A stretch of 64,000 nt of DNA from Pseudomonadota bacterium (GTDB taxonomy: Bacteria > Pseudomonadota > Gammaproteobacteria > Pseudomonadales > Azotimanducaceae): NCBI GenBank assembly GCA_027624035.1, contig JAQBUI010000005.1:46661-110660 (forward strand), in the 5' to 3' direction. The translations under genes were made by a program, and so were the position numbers. How positions within the stretch are numbered: position 1 is the stretch's first letter; the number at the start of each line of letters is the position of its first letter. Shown here piece after piece: positions 20,050 to 28,315 of the stretch. The notes below the pieces were generated by a model. That model did no database searches. It worked only from the letters and a program-made list of their open reading frames with translations, and had not been told where the DNA came from.

Positions 20050-21804
20050 CTACGGCGCTTTCACGCGAGGCAGTTCCACGACAAAGCTTGCACCGATGTC
20101 AGGCGTGCTGTCCAGGTAGACCCTGCCGCCATGGGAGATAGCAATATTTCGGACAATGGAGAGCCCAAGGCCCGTTCCTCCGAGTTCCCGTGATCGGGCA
20201 GTATCGATTCGGTAGAAGCGTTCGAAGATGCGGTCCCGAAACTCTGGCGGGATACCCGGCCCCTGATCGGATACCACCAACTTCACGATGTCCCCGGTCG
20301 CGGAGAGACTTAACTCAACGGTACTCCCGTCACCCGAGTATTTGATGGCGTTGTCGATCAGATTGATCGTCAACTGAAGCAGTTCCTCCCGATCGCCCAT
20401 GACAATGTATTGACCGACCGCAAGGTTGAGTCTGATGCTGATGTTCCGCTCCTCGGCAATGGATTCGACGGCAATGGCGGACGCCTTGACAACACCGGCG
20501 ACATTCACCGCAACAAATTCGTCCCCACGATCAGCGCGGCTGTCAAACCTTGACAATTCCAGCAGTTCCGCCACAATCTGGCCGAGTCGATTGGCCTGAA
20601 ACTGTATCTTACCCACGAATCGACTCCGGGTGTCTGCTGGCATTTCGGGATGGTCGAGTATCGTTTCTGCAAATCCCCTGATCGCGGTCAACGGCGTCTT
20701 CAGTTCGTGGGATGCGTTGGCAACAAAGTCCGCCCTGACCTTCTCAAGCCTCTGCTGCTCGGTGACATCGTGAAGTACGATGATCACCGCTCCATCGAGC
20801 CTGGCAGGCCGTTCACGGCTTTCGGTCCTGGCTTCAATGGTGCGGCGTCCAATGGACAACAGTCGATTTTGCTCTGCTCCGGTGGGTCTTGTTTTGTCTA
20901 TCAGGTCGATCAACTGGGGGATCTGGGTCACTTGACGAATGGGTTGTCCGATCACATCGTTGTTGACACCAAGGAATTCCTGGGCTGCCCTGTTGATGTG
21001 CAGAATTCTCTGTTCAGGGTTCAGCGCAATGACGCCTTCCTGAAGCGCCGTCAGGATGCCTGCCAACTGGTCACGGCCATCCTCCAGCGTGTTGACCCTT
21101 TCGCCCGTCTGTCTGGAAAGATCGTTCAGGCTTCGCTCCAGCAGTGCGGTGTCGTCAGAACCGAGGCCGGGCAGGCGTGTATCGTAGTTTCCATCGGCAA
21201 TCTCGCGTGCCATCCTTGCGGCCCTCGCGATCGGGCGGTAGACGCGAACAGTAACGGCGTAGCTGATGGTCATGAGCACCAGCAGTGTCAGTGCGATCAC
21301 CGGCAGCATCCTTTTACGGAGTGTTGCCAATCGGTTGTCCAATTGCTCAAGGGGAGTCGCCAGGCGGCTGAATCCCAGCACCTGTCCTTGTACGTCGTCA
21401 ATTCGTTGTGCCGCGTACATGTAATCCATCTTTAGCGTGTCACTGAATCTGGAGGCGGTTGACCTGCCAAGCGTGGTTGCCTCGCGTATCTCTGGACGCG
21501 TTGCGTGGTTTTCCATCAGGGCAGCGTCGTACTCGGTGTCGAAGATGACTACGCCAGCAGCATCGATCACCGTTAACCTGTCGGTCGAGATGTTCTGGTG
21601 TTCAAGTTCGATGCTGCTGCCTTCAAGCAGTTGACGGCCGAAGGTTGCGGCCAGAGGTATCTGGGCTAACAGGCGAGTTCGTGCGGAGGCCTCTAGGTCA
21701 AGCTGAAACTCGTATAGCGACGCGTTGTAGAAAATGACCGCGGTCAGCGCAGTCACCACGGCTGTCATGGACCAGAGTTGGAGAAAGAGCCTGTTTCTGA
21801 TCAT
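20050..21804 (-). CDS. PhoR-type sensor histidine kinase (HAMP, PAS, HisKA, HATPase_c)
   Basis: DFVANASHELKTPLTAIRGFAETIL; NLIDNAIKYS; VSDQGPGIP; GGTGLGLSIVRN. Confidence 0.9.
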   Translation of the reverse strand: MIRNRLFLQLWSMTAVVTALTAVIFYNASLYEFQLDLEASARTRLLAQIPLAATFGRQLLEGSSIELEHQNISTDRLTVIDAAGVVIFDTEYDAALMENHATRPEIREATTLGRSTASRFSDTLKMDYMYAAQRIDDVQGQVLGFSRLATPLEQLDNRLATLRKRMLPVIALTLLVLMTISYAVTVRVYRPIARAARMAREIADGNYDTRLPGLGSDDTALLERSLNDLSRQTGERVNTLEDGRDQLAGILTALQEGVIALNPEQRILHINRAAQEFLGVNNDVIGQPIRQVTQIPQLIDLIDKTRPTGAEQNRLLSIGRRTIEARTESRERPARLDGAVIIVLHDVTEQQRLEKVRADFVANASHELKTPLTAIRGFAETILDHPEMPADTRSRFVGKIQFQANRLGQIVAELLELSRFDSRADRGDEFVAVNVAGVVKASAIAVESIAEERNISIRLNLAVGQYIVMGDREELLQLTINLIDNAIKYSGDGSTVELSLSATGDIVKLVVSDQGPGIPPEFRDRIFERFYRIDTARSRELGGTGLGLSIVRNIAISHGGRVYLDSTPDIGASFVVELPRVKAP

Positions 21805-21879
21805 GAGTTGAATCTTCTCCGGGGCGGCGTTGTGGTTAACCCATGGTGAACATTGCTAGCCGCCATCCGCCTTGCGCTC

Positions 21880-22095
21880 TCAATTTCCCTTGCGGGCCAA
21901 TTCCTCAAGTGCGTGTATTTCTTCCACGAGAGACTGAAAGGTCTTGATGGTGCTGCGGTAACGTTCGTCTTCTTCCAGGTTCTTGCCTTCTTCGTATCCG
22001 GCAGGTACCCGCAGATAGGGGTCCTTCTTCAGCTTATCCAGGTCTCTCATCATTTCGTTGTAGCGTCGTCGCTGCTTCAGTGTCATCTGCCACAT
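21880..22095 (-). CDS. Hypothetical small charged protein
   Basis: 71 aa with start and stop: MWQMTLKQRRRYNEMMRDLDKLKKDPYLRVPAGYEEG; short, no family recognised. Confidence 0.5.
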   Translation of the reverse strand: MWQMTLKQRRRYNEMMRDLDKLKKDPYLRVPAGYEEGKNLEEDERYRSTIKTFQSLVEEIHALEELARKGN

Positions 22096-22163
22096 GGGTT
22101 ATCCAGGCCGTTCCCGTTTCCGACAAGTGTAACCGGAAGGGCAATATCATGCTTGCCTTGCAG

Positions 22164-22504
22164 CCATGAGCGTGCCCGGGTCAGGCGTGCCGTAGTCGTG
22201 TAAGTAAGTGCTCACGGTGGCAACTCCGTAGGGGTGAACTTCCATGAAACCCATGAGCGTGCCGTGTCAGGCGCGCCGAGGTCGTGCAAGAAGGTGCTCA
22301 CGGTGGCAACTCCGTAGGGGTGAACTTCCATGAAACCCATGAGCGTGCCGTGTCAGGTGCGCCGAGGTCGTGCAAGAAGGTACTCACGCTGGCACCTCAT
22401 GGGAGTCGACTTCCATGAAACCCATGAGCGCCGTGTCAGGCGCGTCGAGGTCGTGCAAGAAGGTACTCATGCTGGCACCTCGTCGAAGGGAACTTCCATG
22501 AAAA
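22164..22504 (+). repeat. Tandem array, four copies of the ~86-bp R86 repeat
   Basis: CCATGAGCGTGCC(G)TGTCAGGCGCGCCGAGGTCGTGCAAGAAGGTGCTCACGGTGGCAACTCCGTAGGGGTGAACTTCCATGAAAC units start at 22164, 22251, 22337 and 22422. Confidence 0.9.
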
Positions 22505-22962
22505 TGAGTTGTGGCATGTCTGCCGGAGTCGGTGTTCTTGGCTGATGGCACAGTCGTTCACGGCAATGATCGCCGACTGTGATTGACTCGAGAATTCACC
22601 ACCTTCACCGCCAGGGAGTCTGCCATTTGTGTCCAGCATCAGGTAGAAGACGCTTGACATGGGCCGCTATCGGATTCCAGGGATGATGGAGCACTATTAT
22701 TTCCGCGGCTGGACGCAACAGGCTGTGGATAAGTGGTGGTTGCCTCGTGACGCCGGCGGCCCGTCGTGGTTACATGGAGCTTTCAGCGTGACGAACCGAC
22801 GCGACACCTGGACCCAAAAATGGATAGAGGTGTGTCAGTGCGTTACACACTCGGCACACTCTGGCAAAGTAGCGTCTGGAAAGCCATTGGCGTGCCTCTG
22901 TCGGCACGCTGCCGGGCCTGGAACTCCGAGCGCGAATGAACACTGATGAGGTGACTAACCCA

Positions 22963-23262
22963 ATGAATGAGAACGTTTTTATCGACGGCCTGATCGTCAA
23001 AGAGCCCCACCCCAATGCGCCCGACTTCGTCAAGGCCAAGTTGTCGATCAAGCGGGAGGAGATGATTGCCTGGCTGCAAAGTCAGACCGGCGAGTGGATC
23101 AACGCTGACATCAAAGAATCCAGAGCCGGGAAATGGTACGCAGCAGTGGACAACTGGCAGCCCGACCCAAACCGCAGCGCGCCGCCCGCAGCCGGCCAGA
23201 ATCCACCCCAGGCAATGGATGAGCCACCACCCGGCGACTACGATGACGACATCCCGTTCTAA
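22963..23262 (+). CDS. Small protein with SSB-like acidic C-terminal tail; possible minimal ssDNA-binding / SSB-partner-binding protein
   Basis: MNENVFIDGLIVKEPHPNAPDFVKAKLSIKREEMIAWLQ...INADIKESRAGKWYAAVDNWQPDP...GDYDDDIPF; start may be 22936. Confidence 0.65.
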   Translation: MNENVFIDGLIVKEPHPNAPDFVKAKLSIKREEMIAWLQSQTGEWINADIKESRAGKWYAAVDNWQPDPNRSAPPAAGQNPPQAMDEPPPGDYDDDIPF

Positions 23263-23281
23263 AAATTGGGGTCAAAAATTG

Positions 23282-23323
23282 GGGTCAGAGTCGAATTTAC
23301 AATTGTAAATTCGACTCTGACCC
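23282..23323. repeat. Perfect 42-bp palindrome (REP-like)
   Basis: GGGTCAGAGTCGAATTTACAA|TTGTAAATTCGACTCTGACCC, 21-bp arms with no spacer. Confidence 0.9.
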
Positions 23324-23373
23324 TGATTAATCTGATTACTTGACCCAGATTACTGGGGGAAAGGAGATGAAAT

Positions 23374-24159
23374 ATGCCCTATGCCAACAATCAGTCTGTG
23401 CGTCTCTTCTATCAGACCTGGGGCGAGCAGGCCGGGGATGATCCCATCGTGTTCGCCCATGGCGCCGGCGGCAACGCGGCTTCATGGTGGCAACAGGTCC
23501 CCTGGTTTGCAGACCGGCATCGGGTGCTGGCGTTCGATCATCGTGGCTTTGCCCGGTCAGCCTGCCCGCCAGAGGCGTTCTCCCGCAGGTACTTTGTCGA
23601 AGATCTGGTGGCCATCATGGATGACGCGCAGATTGATCGGGCGGTGCTGGTGTGTCAGTCCATGGGCGGATGGACGGGGCTCGGTATGGCGCTGGAACAT
23701 CCGGAGCGGGTGAGTGCACTGGTGATGAGCCACACCCCTGGCGGCATATCGACACCGGAGATGGACACAATCCGGCGGGACGCGGCAGACCGACGCCCGG
23801 CGCTGACCTCCCCCTTTGCCCACTGGGCAGTGGCGCCGGACTTCCATGAGAAGCATCTGGCGTTGTCTCATCTGTATACCCAGATCAGCGGATTCAACAC
23901 CTCGCTGGACCTCAGCCTGATGGGCCGGGAGCTCCAGACCCCGATTGATCTGGCTCGCTTCAGTGGCTATAGCATCCCCACACTGTTTCTGACGGCAGAA
24001 CAGGACGCGATCTTTCCGCCAGAGATGATTCATCTGGCAGCAGCGCAGGTGCCAGGCGCGGAGGTCAAAATGCTGGGCGATGCCGGCCATTCATCCTATT
24101 TTGAATCGGCAGATCTCTTTAATCGCACTGTGCAGGAATTTCTCGACGGCCTGGAATAA
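23374..24159 (+). CDS. Alpha/beta hydrolase
   Basis: FAHGAGGNAASWWQQ; DHRGFARS; VCQSMGGWTG; GDAGHSSYFE. Confidence 0.9.
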   Translation: MPYANNQSVRLFYQTWGEQAGDDPIVFAHGAGGNAASWWQQVPWFADRHRVLAFDHRGFARSACPPEAFSRRYFVEDLVAIMDDAQIDRAVLVCQSMGGWTGLGMALEHPERVSALVMSHTPGGISTPEMDTIRRDAADRRPALTSPFAHWAVAPDFHEKHLALSHLYTQISGFNTSLDLSLMGRELQTPIDLARFSGYSIPTLFLTAEQDAIFPPEMIHLAAAQVPGAEVKMLGDAGHSSYFESADLFNRTVQEFLDGLE

Positions 24160-24172
24160 TGGCCAGGAGCGG

Positions 24173-24547
24173 ATGATGGCAACCTACAGACCCCACCACA
24201 TTCATTTGATGAGCCATGAAGCGATGTCTGCTGCGGCCTTCTACGAGCGGATGTTTGGTGCCCGCGTGGTCTCCTCGAAGGGGGCCAACGGCCTTCCCAG
24301 GGCAAACATCACGCTGGGTGATCAGTTCATTCTGATTTCTACGGTTGATGAGCGTGTTACGCGGACGGCAACCGGTCCCCATAGCTGTCTGGGGCTGGAT
24401 CATCTTGGTCTCGCCGTCGATGACCTCGCTGCGGCAGTGAGTGAACTCAAGGCCAAGGGCGCCGAGTTCCTGATGGAGCCAAACGGTCATATCGCGTTTG
24501 TGAAAGGCCCCGACGAGGTCAGTATCGAGTTGGTTCAGACCGCGTAG
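24173..24547 (+). CDS. VOC family protein
   Basis: HHIHLMSHEAMSAAAFYERMFGA; GLDHLGLAVDDLAAAVSELKAKGAEF. Confidence 0.8.
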   Translation: MMATYRPHHIHLMSHEAMSAAAFYERMFGARVVSSKGANGLPRANITLGDQFILISTVDERVTRTATGPHSCLGLDHLGLAVDDLAAAVSELKAKGAEFLMEPNGHIAFVKGPDEVSIELVQTA

Positions 24548-24580
24548 CTGCCAGACATCCGCTGGTTGGTGCCGGTCCTG

Positions 24581-25800
24581 TCAGGGTGCAATCAATGGAT
24601 CGCCGGTCGGGCCATGATTGAGGCGAACGGCCCGGCCCTTCCATTCCAGCATCCGGGTGACCCGGGGCGCGCCTTCTCCCTGATGTAATGCCTCTATCCG
24701 GTCGCTGACCTGGGCGTCGGCCTGGGTGGTTCGGCTGTGGAACCGGACGTAGTCGAGCCACGTCGGAACATCAAAGCGCTCGATCCACAGGCGGGGGTTG
24801 GCGAGGTCCTGGGACAGCACCCAGTCGTGTGCGCCATCACGACGCCGGATTCTACGTCGCTCCAGCATGACCTGATGGAAAGCCTGTTGGTCTGCTTCGT
24901 TGATCTGGTATTCGACGGCGATGGCGATGGGGCCGCTTCTTGGCTCGATGGGCACGGCAACCGACGGTTCCCGCCAGCGGTTGAGCGGATCGAGGTTCAG
25001 TACTTCGTTACTCAGCAGCGGTACTCGGACGCCAATCAACGCCCCCAGCAGCATGCCGAATGCCGCGACGATCAAGGAGATGGCCGGTGATGTGGCCTCG
25101 GCGATGGTCCCCCAGAGCCAGCTTCCGGAAGCCATTCCGCCGAAGATCGCCATCTGATACAGAGACAGCGCCCGGCCCACCACCCACCGTGGAGTGGATA
25201 GCTGCACCGTGGTATTGAACAGTGACAAGGTAATGACCCATGCCCCGCCGCCCAGGATGAGCGCGCTGGCGGTGATCATGAGATTTGAGCTGATGGCCGT
25301 GGTGACCGCCACGATGGCGAACGCAACAAACGTACTGCGAACCAGTACTTCGTTGCTGACCCGCTCTCTCAGGGGGCGTGAAACCCCGGCCCCGAAAACC
25401 GCGCCGACGCCAAAGGCGCTCAGCAGGATACCGTAGGTCAGGGCATCTCCGGCGACCAGATGTCTGGCCACCAGGGGCAGAAGGGCAAGCAGCACAATCG
25501 TGGTCATTCCGAATACGAAACCACGCATCAATATCCGCACAATGTTCGGTGACAATGCGACATAACGAACGCCGGTGCCCATGGCGGCACGCAGGGCCTC
25601 CCGGGGAAGGCTCGACGGCACACGTTCCGGCCGCCAGCGCCAGATGACCGCGATCAGGCCGATATAGCTGATGGCATTGACCGCAAAAGCGGCGGCAGCG
25701 CCAGCCGCCGCCACAATGGCGCCGCCCAGCGCCGGTCCGACGCTGCGCGTCACGTTAAAACTGACGCTGTTCGGCATGGGAATTCGGGCCACCCCACCAC
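24581..25800 (-). pseudogene. 5'-truncated MFS transporter with C-terminal cytosolic domain
   Basis: Readable from NSVSFNVTRSVGPALGGAIVAAAG onward with remaining TMs and a soluble tail; expected first TM helices absent, upstream reading (MSGSGRSQPITSLTEGLRPVV) is not TM-like. Confidence 0.65.
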
Positions 25801-25913
25801 GGATTCCAGCGTGTGGACCGCGAAACCGGTCATCACCGACCACCGGCCGCAAGCCCTCGGTCAAGGAAGTGATTGGCTGGCTCCTCCCTGACCCTGACAA
25901 TGGGTTCCCACTG

Positions 25914-26804
25914 TCATGCCGGCAAGGATTGCCCTGATTGACGTTCCGCTGCCGCCGGGGTCAAGTCGATCCCGGTGATATCCACAGCCCCACGCCAGGC
26001 TGAATGCCAGGCGGCATAGAATTCTGAAATGGTCTGAAAGCGTTCGTCCGGTTCCGGGGCGCAGGCGCGTGCAGCGATGGCCAGAACTGACGGCGTGGCG
26101 TCCGCCCGGGTGGCGACGAACTCATGGATGCACCGGCCCATGTTGAAGACCGTGGTGCGTTCATCGATGGTTGCACCAGCCTTGAACTCCTCAGGTGCCA
26201 TAAACCTGCTTGACCCAAACATTCGCCCCATGTCGTTGATGATGGGGCCGTGGCGATAAAGATCGAGGTCCACCAGCGCCATGGTGTGGGTCTGAAAATC
26301 ATAGACCATGGCGCCGTCGTAGAAATCACTGGCGACCCAGCCAGCGGCGCAGATGACGCGGTGGCAGTCGAAGACGCTGTCCAGGGCAGCGAGCAGTTCC
26401 GGGAGCGGCAACAAACGAAAACGCTGGTAGGAAGAGTCCGGGTCGCTGCGCCGCGCAGCCGGGACGCGAATCAGCTCACCGTCAACCCACTTGTATACCA
26501 GCATGGGGCCATGGGGTGACTCGACGGTGCGTTCCAGGGGCACCAGTGCCTCATGTTGCACAGAGTTGGCCAACACCACAGCATTCCGGAGCCACGCCAC
26601 ACGTTCGATATGTGGCAAGAATGCCGTGGCGTCAGGAGCGCCTGCAGTCTTGACGAAGCGACGTTCGTGGTGCACTGCCCAACCATAGGAAACGTTGCCC
26701 GAATCCTGTGTTCGTTCATCGAAAACGGCAAACACCTCACCGTTGCTGTTAAGAAAATCGAGTGGAGACATATCGATACGGTCGATGTTCAACGGGCTTT
26801 CCAT
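25914..26804 (-). CDS. Protein kinase-like / phosphotransferase-like protein
   Basis: FVKTAG; MLVYKWVDGELI; VASDFYDGAMVYDFQTHTMALVDLDLYRHGP; FMAPEEFKAGATIDERTTVFNMGRCIHEF. Start at MESPLNID. Confidence 0.7.
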   Translation of the reverse strand: MESPLNIDRIDMSPLDFLNSNGEVFAVFDERTQDSGNVSYGWAVHHERRFVKTAGAPDATAFLPHIERVAWLRNAVVLANSVQHEALVPLERTVESPHGPMLVYKWVDGELIRVPAARRSDPDSSYQRFRLLPLPELLAALDSVFDCHRVICAAGWVASDFYDGAMVYDFQTHTMALVDLDLYRHGPIINDMGRMFGSSRFMAPEEFKAGATIDERTTVFNMGRCIHEFVATRADATPSVLAIAARACAPEPDERFQTISEFYAAWHSAWRGAVDITGIDLTPAAAERQSGQSLPA

Positions 26805-26901
26805 GTGGCTCTCGCGATGATGAGGAGCGATGCCAGGCATGTTATGCAATCAGGCCCGATCGCGAAACCTTCTAGCCGGCAAGCTCGCCACGGTACATTT
26901 C

Positions 26902-27157
26902 GATCAGGAATCGTACCGATAAAAGTGGCGCACCCAGGGGATGACGCCTGCACCCTACTCCGGACCCTTACTCCGACCCCATTTATTCCATTTATTCCGC
27001 AATCAGGGATCGTATCGAGAAAAGATGGCGAACCTGGGGGAAGGCCCGGTGCCGTCAGCCTATGGGATGGATGCTTGAAAACTGCATCGAAAGCCCGTCG
27101 GTCGCGAAGGTACCTGCGCATTTTTTTCACTCTACTCCGACCCTTTACTCCGACCCC
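26902..27157. repeat. Degenerate REP-like region with two related blocks and GGGGTCGGAGT motifs
   Basis: gatcaggaatcgtaccgataaaagtggcgcacccagggg (26902) vs aatcagggatcgtatcgagaaaagatggcgaacctggggg (27001); TACTCCG(G)ACCC motifs near 26956, 26969, 27133, 27146. Confidence 0.5.
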
Positions 27158-27189
27158 GCCTTTCGGTGTACGATGACGAGACTGAGTCC

Positions 27190-28308
27190 ATGGGAGAGAG
27201 GATCATGAACACGGCCACTGCATCCGGCAAGGAACGATACAACGACATTGCGATCAGAACCGCAGCACAGATCGTCGTATCGCGGACCGACGCTGCGCAC
27301 TCGGCGCAGTCAGAATCAGAAGACAAACCGGTAGCGGATCGGTTCCCCGCCTTCAATCGCACGGGGCTCGGGGTGGCCGTGGAATACGAGCGGATGGGGA
27401 ACCGGCCGGTCTCAGAGACTTTGCAGGCCAGGGCAGAGGCGTTCGGCTTCGAACTCGAACACCTTGGCATCACCATCGGCACGGTGATCCACAACGTCAA
27501 TCTCAAAGGCGGTTTACCCAACGACCTGATCCGGTTTCTGCGGGATGTGCTGAACGAACGCAAGGTGATCTTCTTCCGCGAACAGCACCTGAGTGAGGAC
27601 GAACATGTGGCCTTCGCCCGCTGCTTCGGCGAACTGGACGCCTTCCCGTTCGGCCCGGCGGGCGAGAATCCCTTCATCCTCGAGATCCGTCACAACAGCA
27701 AGCGCCCAGGCAGCATCAACAGCTGGCACACAGACGTGACCTGGATGGAAGAGCCGTCCCTCGGTTCCATCGCCCAGTGCGTGACTGCACCACCAGTGGG
27801 CGGCGACACCCTATTCTCCGACAGCCACGCTGCCTATCTCGGCCTGCCGAAGGGAGTGCGGGAGCAGATCCAGCACATTCACGGCATCAATGACTATCGT
27901 AACTTCATCGCCGACCTGCCCACTGACCTGGCAGAGTCCATCAAACAGGAGATCCCCTTCGGTGTCAGCCATCCGCTCGCCCGCACCCATCCGGAGACCG
28001 GCAAGACCGCACTGTACATCCACGGCGGCTTTCTGCGACACGAATCCCTGTACGACGTGCGCAGCGGCGAGACCATGGACCAGGACGAAGCCAGGGCACT
28101 GGTCCAGCTGTTGTTGCAGCAGCATAATCGGCCGGAGTATCTGTGCCGCTTCCGGTGGACCGAGGGCGCCATGGCCTTCTGGGACAACCGGGCCGTGCAG
28201 CACTATGCTGCCAGCGACTACTACCCGCACTCGAGGTGCCTGCGCCGCGTCACTGTCGCGGGCGATAAGCCCTATTTTGATGAGCAGGCCGCAGCGGCCG
28301 AGGGCTGA
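27190..28308 (+). CDS. TauD/TfdA family Fe(II)/2-oxoglutarate dioxygenase
   Basis: VIFFREQHLSEDEHVAFARCFGEL; SWHTDVTWMEEPS; WDNRAVQHYA. Alternative start 27205. Confidence 0.9.
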   Translation: MGERIMNTATASGKERYNDIAIRTAAQIVVSRTDAAHSAQSESEDKPVADRFPAFNRTGLGVAVEYERMGNRPVSETLQARAEAFGFELEHLGITIGTVIHNVNLKGGLPNDLIRFLRDVLNERKVIFFREQHLSEDEHVAFARCFGELDAFPFGPAGENPFILEIRHNSKRPGSINSWHTDVTWMEEPSLGSIAQCVTAPPVGGDTLFSDSHAAYLGLPKGVREQIQHIHGINDYRNFIADLPTDLAESIKQEIPFGVSHPLARTHPETGKTALYIHGGFLRHESLYDVRSGETMDQDEARALVQLLLQQHNRPEYLCRFRWTEGAMAFWDNRAVQHYAASDYYPHSRCLRRVTVAGDKPYFDEQAAAAEG

Positions 28309-28315
28309 CCTCGCT

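Noticed and set aside
22164-22504. CRISPR array
   Set aside because: The ~86-bp units are contiguous with no unique spacers and no cas genes are nearby.
26789-27130. Minus-strand 113-aa ORF (MKKMRRYLRDRRAFDAVF...) as a transposase relic
   Set aside because: Overlaps the REP-like repeat blocks; no Y1-transposase HUH motif or other family signature, so not called as a gene.
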